NCBI RefSeq assembly: GCF_000738675.1
Contig: NZ_JPUX01000001.1
Coordinates: forward strand, 2,666,001 to 2,730,000
Direction of reading: 5' to 3'
Length of the DNA: 64,000 nt
Source: Serratia nematodiphila DZ0503SBS1
GTDB lineage: Bacteria > Pseudomonadota > Gammaproteobacteria > Enterobacterales > Enterobacteriaceae
Shown piece after piece: positions 7,498 through 16,737 of the stretch. Within the stretch, counting starts at the first letter, position 1, and the number at the start of each line of letters is the position of its first letter. Under the pieces are notes generated by a model, which was not told the DNA's origin, ran no database searches, and saw only the letters and a list, made by a program, of their open reading frames with translations. The translations under genes were made by a program, and so were the position numbers.

Positions 7498-9486
7498 TCA
7501 GAAGTTGTAGGTCATGCCGACGGTGTAACGGCGGCCGTCCAGCGTGGTGTTGTAGTGATCGTAATCCACGGTCTTGTCGAGGATGTTGTAGACCCCGCCG
7601 GTCAGCTGCAGGTTTTTCGCCGCCTGGTAGCTCAGGCCCGCATCGACGAAGGTGTAGGACGGCGTGCTCTTGGCCATCGAGGTACGGCTCAGATACTCAG
7701 ACGTTTTGCTGCGGAAATTAACGCGCGACCACAGGCTGAGGTCCTGCGTGGCGCGCCAATCCAGCACGGTGTTAACCATGTGCTTCGGCATCTGGTTGAG
7801 CGCCTTGCCCTGGAACTCGCCGCTCTTCTGCTCGGAAGAGGTGTAGGTGTAGTTGGTGTTCCACTTCCAGTCTTTGTTGATCTGCCAGCCGAAGGTGGCT
7901 TCTACGCCGCGCATATTGGCTTTGTCGACGTTGACGCGATCGCTGATAAAGTCGTAGACGTCATTGCCGATCTTACAGTCCGGCGTGTCTTCGCAGCGGC
8001 GCACTTCGGTGATCTTGTTCTTGAAGTCGGTGTTGAAGACGGTCACCCCGGCGTTGACGCCTTTCAGGCTATCCCACATCAGGCCGATCTCTTCGCTCAG
8101 GCTCTTCTCCGGCTGCAGATCCGGGTTGCCGACGATGATGCCTTTACGCACGCCGCCGCCGGTGACCTGGCCCCAGTTGGCGGAGGATTGGCGCAGATCC
8201 GGCGATTTGTAGCCGGCGGAGACGCCGCCTTTCAGCGTCCACTGTTCGGTCAGGTGCCAGACCCCGTACATGCGCGGCGTCCAGTGGCTGCCGAAGTTTT
8301 CGTCCTGATCCATGCGGATGCCGGTCGTCAGACTGAAGTCGTTGGTCAATGCCCACTCATCTTCGGCGAACAGCGCCCAGCTCCAGCGCGTCAGCTTGCT
8401 GAGACCTTGTGCCGATTCAAGCTGGTTGCCGCTGTCGCTCAGTTTTTCATAGCGATACTGACCGCCGAGGTTCAGCATGTGTGAACCCAGCTCGAACTGG
8501 TTCTGGGTGTTGAAGATGGTGTTGTACATCTTCATTTTGCGGCCCGGGTTGTTGGTCTCTTCCCGCTGAACGTAGCTGGTGGAGTTGCCGAAGTCGTAAT
8601 AGCCGTTGTGGGTCAGCGCGTAGTTGGTGCGTGTATACAGGCTTTCGCTGCGCGATGTCGGCGTGCATTTGCCTTTGCTGCAGCGTTCCGCTACCACCGA
8701 TTTGCCCGGCGTGCTGTTGCGATCCTGCAGCGAGCGGCCGATTTCGAAGTCGAATTCGTTTTTCTCGTCCGGGGTCAGGGTGAACACCGCGGTGCCGCTG
8801 CGCATGCGCTGCTCGTTGTAACCGTTGGTGATTTTATCTTCGGCGCGGCGCGACAGCAGGCCGTTGACCCGCAGGCCGAGCAGGCCTTCAACCAGCGGGC
8901 CGGAGGCGTAGGCGTTGGTCTGGAACAGATCGCCGGAATCGCGGTTTTCCTGAAGGGTGGCGTCGCCGTGCAGCGAGCCTTTCCACTCGGTGCGCGAGGT
9001 CTTGCGGGTGATGACGTTGATCACGCCGCCCATGGCGTCGGAACCGTACAGCGAAGACATCGGCCCGCGCACCACTTCGATACGTTCGATGGCTTCCATC
9101 GGCGGCAGCCAGCCCTGTTCGATGCCGGCGTTATCGCTGTTCGGCCGGGTGCCGCGGGTGTCGACGCGCTTGCCGTCCACCAGGATCAGCGTGTACTTGG
9201 AAGACATGCCGCGAATGCTGATGTCGCTGCTGCTGGCGCCGCCGGTGACCACTACGCCCGGTACGTCTTTCAGCGCATCGGTCACGTCGCGATAGGCTTT
9301 ATCTTCGATCTGCTGGCGCGGGATCACCGAGATGGAAGCGGCAGAGTCCTGAATTTTTTGCTGAAAGCCGGAGGCGGTGACGACCATGGTGTCCTGGGTG
9401 TCGTCCTGCGGCGCGGCCAGCGCGGCGGTGGCGCTGAGTGAGGCGATCACCAGAGCGGCGAGCTTGCTGTAACGTGGCGTTTCCAT
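7498..9486 (-). CDS. TonB-dependent catecholate siderophore receptor (CirA-like)
   Basis: A 662-residue outer-membrane receptor. After a signal peptide ending ATAALA, the TonB box DTMVVTAS is followed by a plug domain (ISVIPRQQIEDKAYRDVTDA, then VRGPMSSLYGSDAMGGVINV) and a 22-strand barrel ending in phenylalanine. The order of motifs and length match CirA/IrgA-type receptors. Two cysteine pairs in predicted external loops (CSKGKC; CEDTPDC) resemble loop disulfides of catecholate receptors. I chose the ATG at 9486 because the signal peptide begins there. A Fur box lies about 150 bases upstream. It supplies the outer-membrane step for the neighbouring ABC system. Confidence 0.9.
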   Translation of the reverse strand: METPRYSKLAALVIASLSATAALAAPQDDTQDTMVVTASGFQQKIQDSAASISVIPRQQIEDKAYRDVTDALKDVPGVVVTGGASSSDISIRGMSSKYTLILVDGKRVDTRGTRPNSDNAGIEQGWLPPMEAIERIEVVRGPMSSLYGSDAMGGVINVITRKTSRTEWKGSLHGDATLQENRDSGDLFQTNAYASGPLVEGLLGLRVNGLLSRRAEDKITNGYNEQRMRSGTAVFTLTPDEKNEFDFEIGRSLQDRNSTPGKSVVAERCSKGKCTPTSRSESLYTRTNYALTHNGYYDFGNSTSYVQREETNNPGRKMKMYNTIFNTQNQFELGSHMLNLGGQYRYEKLSDSGNQLESAQGLSKLTRWSWALFAEDEWALTNDFSLTTGIRMDQDENFGSHWTPRMYGVWHLTEQWTLKGGVSAGYKSPDLRQSSANWGQVTGGGVRKGIIVGNPDLQPEKSLSEEIGLMWDSLKGVNAGVTVFNTDFKNKITEVRRCEDTPDCKIGNDVYDFISDRVNVDKANMRGVEATFGWQINKDWKWNTNYTYTSSEQKSGEFQGKALNQMPKHMVNTVLDWRATQDLSLWSRVNFRSKTSEYLSRTSMAKSTPSYTFVDAGLSYQAAKNLQLTGGVYNILDKTVDYDHYNTTLDGRRYTVGMTYNF

Positions 9487-9631
9487 GAGGTAAACCTTTC
9501 CTGGATTGAAGTGAAAGTAATTAACCAATTGAATTTCTAATGAAATTATTCATCGTTCGCTGAGAAATACTTCGCTTCGTCAGCGTTGCGTGAGGGTATT
9601 GTAAGGATTTTTTTCTTAATGTAAACGCTAA

Positions 9632-9646
9632 TGATAATTCATATCA
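9632..9646 (-). promoter_or_regulatory. Fur box upstream of receptor gene
   Basis: TGATAATTCATATCA matches the 7-1-7 Fur motif at 12 of 14 positions. It sits in the AT-rich region 9530-9690 upstream of the receptor gene and would repress receptor and binding protein when iron is plentiful. Confidence 0.75.
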
Positions 9647-9730
9647 TTTGTATGCTTGTTCTGCTGACGGAAAAGGGTAACCGGATGAATTAAAGGGAAA
9701 AGCGGCGCAGCGGGCGTGCGCCGGGAAGGA

Positions 9731-10726
9731 TCAGCGTTTCTGGATGTAGGTGATGGCCAGCGCCAGCGCCAGCACCAGGCCTTTGATAATATCCATGGCG
9801 TAGTAGGGCACCGACAGCATCACCAGGCCGTTTTGCAGCACGCCAAGGATCACCGCGCCGATCAGGGTGCCGAGCGCATTGGGTTTGCCGGAGCCCGCCA
9901 GCGAGAAGCCGATATAGGCCGCCGCCACCGCGTCCATCAGATAGCCGCCGCCGGCATTGACCTGCGAAGAGCCGATACGTGACGCCAGCAAGATGCCGCC
10001 AAGCGCCGCCAGCCAAGAAGAAATGACGTAAGCGGCAACCCTGTAACGCACGGTGCGGATGCCCGACAGACGCGCCGCCTCGGGGTTGCCGCCGATGGCG
10101 TACATGCGGCGGCCGTGCTTGGTCAACGACAGGAACAGCTGCACCGCCACGGTGACCGCCAGCATGATCAGCACGATCACCGGCACCTGACCGAGAGCGG
10201 CAAACACCTCCGGGATTAGGCCTTCCGCCATGTCGCCATTCGGCAGCACCATGTTTTGGGTGATGGAACCGCCGTAGCTGTAGGTCATCGCCACGCCCTG
10301 GATCACGAACAGGCTGGCCAGCGTCGCCAGCATATCGGGGATTTTGAGCACCACGATCAGCAGGGCGTTGAACAGGCCGACCAGCGTGCACAGCAGCAGC
10401 GTTATCACGATGGCGCCGGTGGTACCGAAACCGTGCCAGACGAACAGCGAAATCACCAGCGCGTTGGCCAGCGAGGCGGTCGAGCCGACCGACAGATCGA
10501 AACCGCCGACCGACAGCGAGATGGAGACGCCGATGGCGATCACCGTCACGATGGCGATCGAACGCAGGATATTGATGATGTTGTTGGCATCGAGAAAGTT
10601 GTCCGACGCCAGGCCAAACAGGGCGATCAGCGCCGCCACGGTCAGCAGCATGCCCCACTTGTAGAGGAAATCAAACAGCTGTTGGCGCCAGGGCAGCGCA
10701 GGCCGTAAGGCAAATTCTTTACTCAC
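9731..10726 (-). CDS. Ribose-type ABC transporter permease
   Basis: A 331-residue permease of the RbsC/MglC/AraH family (BPD_transp_2) with about eight to ten membrane helices. The motifs SVGGFDLSVGSTASLANAL and [14 protein letters not shown] are typical. The start is GTG at 10726: it overlaps the ATPase stop as GTGA and has GGAGGAA upstream. It forms an operon with the ATPase but no binding protein gene follows; the next gene is the siderophore receptor, on the far side of a Fur-box promoter. The substrate is unknown. MetJ-like boxes before the operon hint at a methionine-related sugar such as methylthioribose. Confidence 0.88.
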   Translation of the reverse strand: MSKEFALRPALPWRQQLFDFLYKWGMLLTVAALIALFGLASDNFLDANNIINILRSIAIVTVIAIGVSISLSVGGFDLSVGSTASLANALVISLFVWHGFGTTGAIVITLLLCTLVGLFNALLIVVLKIPDMLATLASLFVIQGVAMTYSYGGSITQNMVLPNGDMAEGLIPEVFAALGQVPVIVLIMLAVTVAVQLFLSLTKHGRRMYAIGGNPEAARLSGIRTVRYRVAAYVISSWLAALGGILLASRIGSSQVNAGGGYLMDAVAAAYIGFSLAGSGKPNALGTLIGAVILGVLQNGLVMLSVPYYAMDIIKGLVLALALAITYIQKR

Positions 10727-12234
10727 GCAGGGGTTCCTCCGGTGGAATAGAGCAATAAGGTTTCTTCGTCGATGTCGGCGGCGTTCAATTCCGCCACGAT
10801 GCGGCCGTCCCACAGCACGCAGATGCGATCGCACAGGCCAATCAGCTCGGCGAACTCGCCGGAGGCGTAAATCACGCCTTTGCCGGCGCGGGCCAGGCCG
10901 TCGATCAGGCTGAACAGCTCCTGTTTGGCCTTGATGTCCACGCCCTTGGTCGGCTCATCGAAGATCAGCACCTCGGCGTCGCCGCGCAGCCATTTGCCGA
11001 TCGCCACTTTTTGTTGATTGCCGCCTGACAGGCGCGCCAGCCGCTGTTGCGGGCCGGAGGCGCGAATATTCAGACGCTGCATGATCTCGCGCGCCCAGCG
11101 CAGCTCTTGCCGCCGGCTGAACAGGCTCCAGCGCGAGAAGCTGTCGTCGGCGCTGACGCTCAGGTTCATCGGGATCGCCTCGTCGATGAAAATACCTTCT
11201 TTGCGGCGTTCTTCCGGCACCAGCGCCAATCCTTGTTCGACCGACAGGTGCGGCGCGCGTGGCACCCAGGGCTGCCCGCGCAGTTCGCCGCGCTCGAGCT
11301 GCACGGCGCTGGCGCCGAACAATGCCTTGCACAGTTCGGTTTTGCCCGCCCCGGCCAGCCCGGCGATGCCGAGGATCTCGCCTTCATGCAACCGCAGCGA
11401 AACGTCGCGCAGCTTATGGCGATCGTGCAAGCCCTGCACCTGCAGCAGCGTTCGCTCAGGGTGTGGCGGGCGCGGCGGCGGGAAAATGTCGTCCAGCCGA
11501 TGGCCGAGCATCTTCTCGACGATCTGTTCGCCGCTCAGCCCGCGCATGGCGTCTTCGCTGACGCGCCGGCCGTCGCGCAGCACCGTTAGCCGATCGCAAA
11601 TGTCGCTCAGTTCGTGGATGCGGTGGGAAATAAACACGATGCCGATGCCTTCGGATTGCAGGCGGCGCACCACGTTAAACAGGCGCTCGCTCTCGGCGCG
11701 ATCGAGCGGCGCGGTCGGCTCGTCAAGCACCAGAAAACGGCAGCGGTGCGACAGCGCGCGCGCCAGCAGCACCTGCTGTTTTTCCGCCAGCGTGCAGTCC
11801 GCCAGGCGTCTGCGTGGGTTGAGCGGCAGCGCCCATTGCTGCAGCAGCTGCGCGGCGCGGCGGTGCAGCTCCGCCCAGTTCAGCCAGTGGCCCGGCTCGT
11901 TCAGCCAGTCAAGCATGATGTTTTCCGCTACCGACAGCGTGGGGATCAGCGCGACGTCGACCTCTTGCTGCACCACGTGAATACCGTGACGGCGCGCCTG
12001 CAACGGGGAGTGGATCGCCACCGGCTGGCCGTCGATCAGGATCTCGCCGCGATAATGATCGTGGGCGCCGGAGAGGATCGCCATCAGCGTCGACTTGCCC
12101 GCGCCGTTGGCGCCGACCAGCGCATGGATTGATCCGCCCTGCAGCGTGAAGTCCACGTCCTGTAGCGCGTTGAAGCCGGCGAAGGCGATCGAGATATTGC
12201 GCATCTCGAGGCGTGAAGGCGTTGCGGTTGACAT
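10723..12234 (-). CDS. Ribose-type ABC transporter ATP-binding protein
   Basis: A 503-residue tandem ABC ATPase of the RbsA/MglA/YphE type. The N-terminal half has a full Walker A (GANGAGKST) and Walker B ([11 protein letters not shown]), but its signature is the unusual LAEKQQVLLARAL. The C-terminal half has Walker A-like GLAGAGKTE, signature LSGGNQQK and Walker B LIFDEPTKGVD. It energises the permease encoded downstream. First gene of a two-gene operon; three contiguous 8-mers resembling MetJ boxes lie between it and its probable promoter. Confidence 0.88.
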   Translation of the reverse strand: MSTATPSRLEMRNISIAFAGFNALQDVDFTLQGGSIHALVGANGAGKSTLMAILSGAHDHYRGEILIDGQPVAIHSPLQARRHGIHVVQQEVDVALIPTLSVAENIMLDWLNEPGHWLNWAELHRRAAQLLQQWALPLNPRRRLADCTLAEKQQVLLARALSHRCRFLVLDEPTAPLDRAESERLFNVVRRLQSEGIGIVFISHRIHELSDICDRLTVLRDGRRVSEDAMRGLSGEQIVEKMLGHRLDDIFPPPRPPHPERTLLQVQGLHDRHKLRDVSLRLHEGEILGIAGLAGAGKTELCKALFGASAVQLERGELRGQPWVPRAPHLSVEQGLALVPEERRKEGIFIDEAIPMNLSVSADDSFSRWSLFSRRQELRWAREIMQRLNIRASGPQQRLARLSGGNQQKVAIGKWLRGDAEVLIFDEPTKGVDIKAKQELFSLIDGLARAGKGVIYASGEFAELIGLCDRICVLWDGRIVAELNAADIDEETLLLYSTGGTPA

Positions 12235-12244
12235 AGGGTGTTAA

Positions 12245-12268
12245 GGCCGTTTAGATGTTTAGATGGCT
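12245..12268 (-). promoter_or_regulatory. Tandem MetJ-like boxes
   Basis: On the minus strand three contiguous 8-mers read AGCCATCT, AAACATCT and AAACGGCC. Against the met-box consensus AGACGTCT they match at 6, 6 and 5 of 8 positions. MetJ binds tandem 8-bp boxes, so spacing and register are right. They lie 11-34 bases upstream of the ABC ATPase start. This is a pattern match only. Confidence 0.5.
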
Positions 12269-12391
12269 GTTTTGCTCTGTTGTAACACAGATTGCGCCGT
12301 TGGCAACCAACAAAATGGCATAACGGCGATGAAAAAAGCGTGGGTGAGCAGGGGCGCAACCCGCGTCAGGCTGCGCCGGTGCGAGAAGCGG

Positions 12392-12949
12392 TCAGAAGGT
12401 GGTAGGGGTGTGTGCGCTGACGATGCGGCAAACGCGAGCCGACGTATTGCTGAAGCTGTGCGGAATGCCGGTGTTGATGGCGTAACTCTGACCGGCGCTC
12501 AGGCAATAGCTCTGGCCGTTGATGGTCAGCACGATCTCGCCCTCCAGCAGGGTGCCGATCTCTTCGCCCTGATGCTTGATCTTTTCGCCGGTGGTGGTGC
12601 CGGGCTGGTAGGTTTCCAGCATCATCGCCAGGTTGCGCGTCGGGCTGCCGTTGTGCACCAGCTTCATCGACACCCCCTGGCTGCCGATCTCAATCAGATC
12701 CTCGGCGTCGATCACCACGCGCGGTTCGTCGACGGCCTCCGGTTCGGCAAAGAATTCAGACAGCGACAGGCCATACACCTTCAGCAGCTTTTGCAGCGTG
12801 CTGATGGCCGGGCTGACCTTGTCCTGTTCGATGGTGCTGATCGCACTGTGGGTTAACCCGGACAGTTCGGCGACCCGGCGCTGCGACAAACCCAATTGCT
12901 GACGGATCTGTGACAGGCGTTTGCCCGGTGCCAAGCTGGCTTCGCTCAT
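12392..12949 (-). CDS. puuR: Putrescine utilisation repressor PuuR
   Basis: A 185-residue regulator with an N-terminal Cro/C1-type helix-turn-helix (GLSQRRVAELSGLTHSAIS) and a C-terminal cupin domain (GEEIGTLLEGEIVLTINGQ, then INTGIPHSFSNTS). Length and sequence match E. coli PuuR closely across both domains. PuuR represses the gamma-glutamyl putrescine catabolic genes and is relieved by putrescine. It is transcribed away from puuA across a 395-base gap, a natural place for shared control. Starts at an ATG on the conserved N-terminus ending in LAPGKRL. Confidence 0.95.
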   Translation of the reverse strand: MSEASLAPGKRLSQIRQQLGLSQRRVAELSGLTHSAISTIEQDKVSPAISTLQKLLKVYGLSLSEFFAEPEAVDEPRVVIDAEDLIEIGSQGVSMKLVHNGSPTRNLAMMLETYQPGTTTGEKIKHQGEEIGTLLEGEIVLTINGQSYCLSAGQSYAINTGIPHSFSNTSARVCRIVSAHTPTTF

Positions 12950-13344
12950 AGCGGTACTTCCTTCTGGTAGGGGCGACAGGCAGACATGAATATCGTTATC
13001 GGGCGCCTGTCTGGGCGATAACGATGCTGCATGATATCGATAGTTAGGGCAGGTTTGGAAAATATATTGCCCATGTTCACTCTCGGTGCGTTGGACGAAA
13101 TAGTTGACGTAAAAATGACAGCAAGGCCTTTTCGGTCAATATTTTATCAATTTAGCAGCCGGTGGTGAATAATCAAACAGGATTGTAACATTTGCAAACC
13201 CATTCTGTTAATACTATGTTTCATATTGTGGATGTTATTTTGAGCGCCCGGCAGCGGCGCGACCTGGCGAGAAATCCAATCATGTGTTGAATCGAACGGC
13301 GGACGGGCGCTAACGCGCCTTAAGAGCATAATGGCGGGTGACGT
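12950..13344. promoter_or_regulatory. puuR-puuA divergent promoter region
   Basis: A 395-base AT-rich gap between divergent puuR and puuA. It must hold both promoters and probably PuuR sites. The segment AAAATATATTG at about 13060 resembles one half of the E. coli PuuR box (AAAATATAATGAACA), but I cannot define a full site with confidence. Confidence 0.4.
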
Positions 13345-14763
13345 ATGCAAACCAATAGCGCAGCAGTTGAACATTTTGCACAGCATCATGAAGAGAGGCG
13401 AAGTAGCGCGTTCCAAAATGAGGTTGCTCATTATTTGGAACGCCATCCCGCCACGCAGTATGTCGATATCCTTCTTACCGATCTCAATGGTTCCTTCCGC
13501 GGCAAACGTATACCCGTCTCAGGGTTGAAAAAACTGGAAAAAGGCAGCTACTTCCCCGCGTCGGTGTTCGCCATGGACATCCTCGGTAACGTGGTGGAGG
13601 AGACCGGCCTTGGGCAGGAGCTCGGCGAGCCGGATCGCATTTGCCTGCCGGTGCCCGGTTCGCTGACGCCGTCGGCCGCCGATCCGGAGCATATTGGCCA
13701 GGTGTTGCTGACCATGCTGGATGAAGATGGCACTCCCTTTGACGTTGAACCCCGTAATGTGCTGAACCGCGTGTGGCAGGCGCTGCGACAGCGCGGCTTG
13801 TTCCCGGTGGCAGCGGTAGAGCTGGAGTTTTATCTCATCGACAGGCAGCGCGACGCAGAAGGCGATTTGCAGCCGCCGTGTGCGCCCGGCACGCAGGAGC
13901 GCAACACCCAAAGCCAGGTGTACTCCGTCGATAACCTGAACCATTTCGCCGAGGTGCTGAACGATATCGACGCGTTGGCGAAGCTGCAGGGGCTGCCGGC
14001 GGACGGCGCGGTGGCGGAGGCGTCGCCGGGGCAGTTCGAGGTCAACCTGCGCCATTCCGACGACATCTTGCTGGCCTGCGACCACGCGCTGGCGCTCAAG
14101 CGGCTGGTGCGGCTGGTGGCCGAGAACCACGGTATGCACGCCACCTTTATGGCCAAACCCTATGAGGATTACGCCGGCAGCGGCATGCACGTGCATGTCA
14201 GCATGCAGGACGGGGCGGGCAACAACCTGTTCGCCGACGGCGAAGGTGAGGATTCACCGTTGCTGAAACAGGCGCTGGCCGGGATGATCACCCTGATGCC
14301 GGCATCGATGGCGCTGCTGGCGCCGAACGTCAATGCCTATCGGCGTTTCCAGCCGGGGATGTATGTGCCGATCCAGGCCGCCTGGGGCCACAACAATCGC
14401 ACCGTGGCGCTGCGCATTCCCTGCGGCGAACCGGAGAATCATCGGGTGGAGTACCGAGTGGCCGGCGCCGACGCCAACCCCTATCTGGTGATGGCGGCGA
14501 TCCTGGCCGGCATGTTGTACGGGCTGGACAACGCGCTGCCGTTGCCTGAGCCTGTGACCGGCAACGGGCTGGAGCAGGAGGGGCTGCCGCTGCCGATCCG
14601 CCAGAGCGATGCGCTGTACGAGTTTGAACATCAGCATGCGTTGACCCACTATCTGGGCGAGCGTTTCACCCAGGTTTATCACGCCTGCAAGACGGACGAA
14701 TTGCTGCAGTTTGAACGGCGGGTGACGGAAACCGAGATCGACTGGATGTTGAAAAATGCCTGA
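13345..14763 (+). CDS. puuA: Gamma-glutamylputrescine synthetase PuuA
   Basis: A 472-residue glutamine-synthetase-family enzyme, the same length as E. coli PuuA and similar throughout. It joins putrescine to glutamate using ATP, the first step of the Puu pathway. The beta-grasp N-domain carries YVDILLTDLNGSFRGKRIP. Metal and ATP ligands sit in VELEFYLID, EASPGQFEVN and GSGMHVHVS; the substrate loop NNRTVALRIP follows. In E. coli the neighbours are puuD and puuP; here puuA is followed by a terminator-like structure and then plaP. The remaining puu genes are not in this window. Confidence 0.95.
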   Translation: MQTNSAAVEHFAQHHEERRSSAFQNEVAHYLERHPATQYVDILLTDLNGSFRGKRIPVSGLKKLEKGSYFPASVFAMDILGNVVEETGLGQELGEPDRICLPVPGSLTPSAADPEHIGQVLLTMLDEDGTPFDVEPRNVLNRVWQALRQRGLFPVAAVELEFYLIDRQRDAEGDLQPPCAPGTQERNTQSQVYSVDNLNHFAEVLNDIDALAKLQGLPADGAVAEASPGQFEVNLRHSDDILLACDHALALKRLVRLVAENHGMHATFMAKPYEDYAGSGMHVHVSMQDGAGNNLFADGEGEDSPLLKQALAGMITLMPASMALLAPNVNAYRRFQPGMYVPIQAAWGHNNRTVALRIPCGEPENHRVEYRVAGADANPYLVMAAILAGMLYGLDNALPLPEPVTGNGLEQEGLPLPIRQSDALYEFEHQHALTHYLGERFTQVYHACKTDELLQFERRVTETEIDWMLKNA

Positions 14764-14869
14764 ATGGGCGTATAAAGTAAGAAGTATGTGCGGGCGACCG
14801 GCCTGCTGGTAGCGGATTAATTCGCCTGCCGGGCTGGTTTTCCGTTCGATCGACAAAAAGAATTTGTAT

Positions 14870-14965
14870 TTGAGGGCTTCCGGATCTTGTCATCCGGAGG
14901 CATTCTGGTGCAAAATATCTCAAATGCAGATAGCCGACGTTTTGAAAGCGTCGGTTATTTTTTTT
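14870..14965 (+). ncRNA. Structured RNA or terminator region after puuA
   Basis: Three inverted repeats lie in about 96 bases. TTTGAG/CTCAAA encloses TCCGGAT/ATCCGGA, and a terminator stem CCGACG/CGTCGG (14934-14954) follows with a tail of eight Ts. The final hairpin is a convincing terminator. The upstream nested stems could be the 3' part of the puuA message, an attenuator, or an independent small RNA. I do not recognise a known small RNA family. Confidence 0.45.
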
Positions 14966-15090
14966 GCATTAAGTTTTACCAACGTAGCGTTTCATACACC
15001 AAGCGAGGCCGGACACCGATCCGGATAGATAAATAGTTTCGTGCACGATCAAACAAAACTTTATGGTCGTGACTCATGAGGATTAGAAAG

Positions 15091-15309
15091 ATGGGGCAAT
15101 TTTTCACTTTAGCGCCGGTGCCCGCCGGTTTCCGCTGTGGCCGCAGCGACTATGGAGCAGCCGAGGTTACCTCGACCCGTTATCCAGCTTACAATCCCCT
15201 TCTTTTAGAATTAAGTCGCTCGTTGCGAAGTTTCCCCGCAACCTTAAGTCTTGGCGTGTCCGCCATCCGCAAGGCTCAAGGTAAGGGGGGGCTGAACAAT
15301 GTCCGATAA
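15091..15309 (+). other. Candidate leader reading frame overlapping plaP
   Basis: An open frame of 72 codons from ATG 15091 (GAGG nine bases upstream) ends 11 bases inside plaP. An alternative ATG lies at 15076. The peptide has no domain I recognise and is rich in serine and arginine. It could be a regulatory upstream frame coupled to plaP translation or a chance frame. An inverted repeat, CACGATCA/TGGTCGTG (15043-15071, one mismatch), precedes it. Confidence 0.25.
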
Positions 15310-16666
15310 CACCCTTAACGCCGCTCCGGCTCAGCGCACTCAGCTGCGTAAAACCCTGACATTAGTTCCGGTAGTGATGATGGGTCTGGCTTATCTGCAG
15401 CCAATGACCATCTTCGATACCTTCGGCATCGTATCCGGCCTGACCGATGGTCACGTCGCGACCGCGTACGCCTTCGCTCTGCTGGCGATCCTGTTTACCG
15501 CCCTGAGCTACGGCAAGCTGGTGAAGAAGTTCCCTTCCGCCGGTTCCGCCTACACTTACGCCCAGAAAGCCATCAGCCCGCACGTCGGCTTTATGGTGGG
15601 CTGGTCATCGCTGCTGGACTACCTGTTCATGCCGATGATCAACATTTTGCTGGCCAAGATTTACCTGGAAGCGATCTTCCCGGGCGTCCCGTCCTGGATC
15701 TTCGTGGCGGTGCTGGTCGGGTTGATGACGATTTTCAACCTGCGCGGCATCAAGCTGGTGGCCAACCTGAACTCCATCATCGTGGTGGTGCAGGTGGCGA
15801 TCATGATCGTGTTCCTGGGTCTGGTGATCAACGGCGTTTACCACGGCGAAGGCGCCGGTACGCTGGTCAGCAGCCGCCCGTTCTGGTCTGATAACGCTCA
15901 CGTGGTGCCGATGATTACCGGCGCGACCATCCTGTGCTTCTCGTTCCTGGGCTTCGACGGCATCAGCTCACTGTCCGAAGAAACCAAAGACGCAGAGAAA
16001 GTGATCCCGAAAGCCATCTTCCTGACGGCGTTGATCGGCGGCATCATCTTTATCGTGGTGTCTTACTTCGTGCAGCTGTATTTCCCGGACATCTCGCGCT
16101 TCAAGGATCCTGACGCGTCGCAGCCTGAAATCATGCTGTACGTGGCGGGCAAGTTCTTCCAGTCGGTGATCCTGGTGTTCTCCTGCGTGACGGTATTGGC
16201 GTCAGGCATGGCGGCGCACGCGGGCGTTTCGCGTCTGATGTACGTTATGGGCCGCGACGGCGTGTTCCCGACTCGCTTCTTCGGCTATGTGCATCCGAAG
16301 TGGCGTACCCCGGCGCTGAACGTGCTGCTGGTAGGCGCCATCGCGCTGTCCGCGGTGTCGTTTGACCTGGTGACCGCGACCGCGCTGATCAACTTCGGTG
16401 CGCTGGTGGCCTTCACCTTCGTCAACCTGTCGGTGATCTCGCAGTTCTATATTCGCGACAAGATGAACCGCACCGTGAAGGACACGTTCAACTACCTGAT
16501 CCTGCCGGTGATGGGCGCACTGACCGTCGGCGCGCTGTGGATCAACCTGGAAGCCAGCTCGATGACGCTGGGCCTGGTTTGGGCGGCCATCGGCCTGATC
16601 TACCTGGCCTTCGTCACCCGCAGCTTCCGTCTGCCGGTGCCGCAAGCGAGCGAAGACGCCGCCTAA
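15299..16666 (+). CDS. plaP: Putrescine importer PlaP
   Basis: A 455-residue APC-superfamily permease with about 12 membrane helices, similar to E. coli PlaP (YeeF) over its whole length, including [18 protein letters not shown] and [19 protein letters not shown]. It imports putrescine by proton symport. AAGGGGGGG six bases upstream is a strong ribosome binding site. It has an unusually long leader (more than 200 bases) and lies close to puuA, coupling import to catabolism. sbcB follows on the other strand, recalling the E. coli plaP-sbcB neighbourhood. Confidence 0.93.
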   Translation: MSDNTLNAAPAQRTQLRKTLTLVPVVMMGLAYLQPMTIFDTFGIVSGLTDGHVATAYAFALLAILFTALSYGKLVKKFPSAGSAYTYAQKAISPHVGFMVGWSSLLDYLFMPMINILLAKIYLEAIFPGVPSWIFVAVLVGLMTIFNLRGIKLVANLNSIIVVVQVAIMIVFLGLVINGVYHGEGAGTLVSSRPFWSDNAHVVPMITGATILCFSFLGFDGISSLSEETKDAEKVIPKAIFLTALIGGIIFIVVSYFVQLYFPDISRFKDPDASQPEIMLYVAGKFFQSVILVFSCVTVLASGMAAHAGVSRLMYVMGRDGVFPTRFFGYVHPKWRTPALNVLLVGAIALSAVSFDLVTATALINFGALVAFTFVNLSVISQFYIRDKMNRTVKDTFNYLILPVMGALTVGALWINLEASSMTLGLVWAAIGLIYLAFVTRSFRLPVPQASEDAA

Positions 16667-16690
16667 GCGCGAGCCGTCTCCTCAGCCACA

Positions 16691-16720
16691 AAAAAGGCCG
16701 CTTTCGCGGCCTTTTCCTTT
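16691..16720. terminator. Bidirectional terminator between plaP and sbcB
   Basis: AAAGGCCGC and GCGGCCTTT form a stem with a short TTTC loop. An A-run precedes and a T-rich tail follows, so it can end both convergent genes. Confidence 0.88.
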
Positions 16721-16737
16721 TCTGCTTGCTGCGGGTT

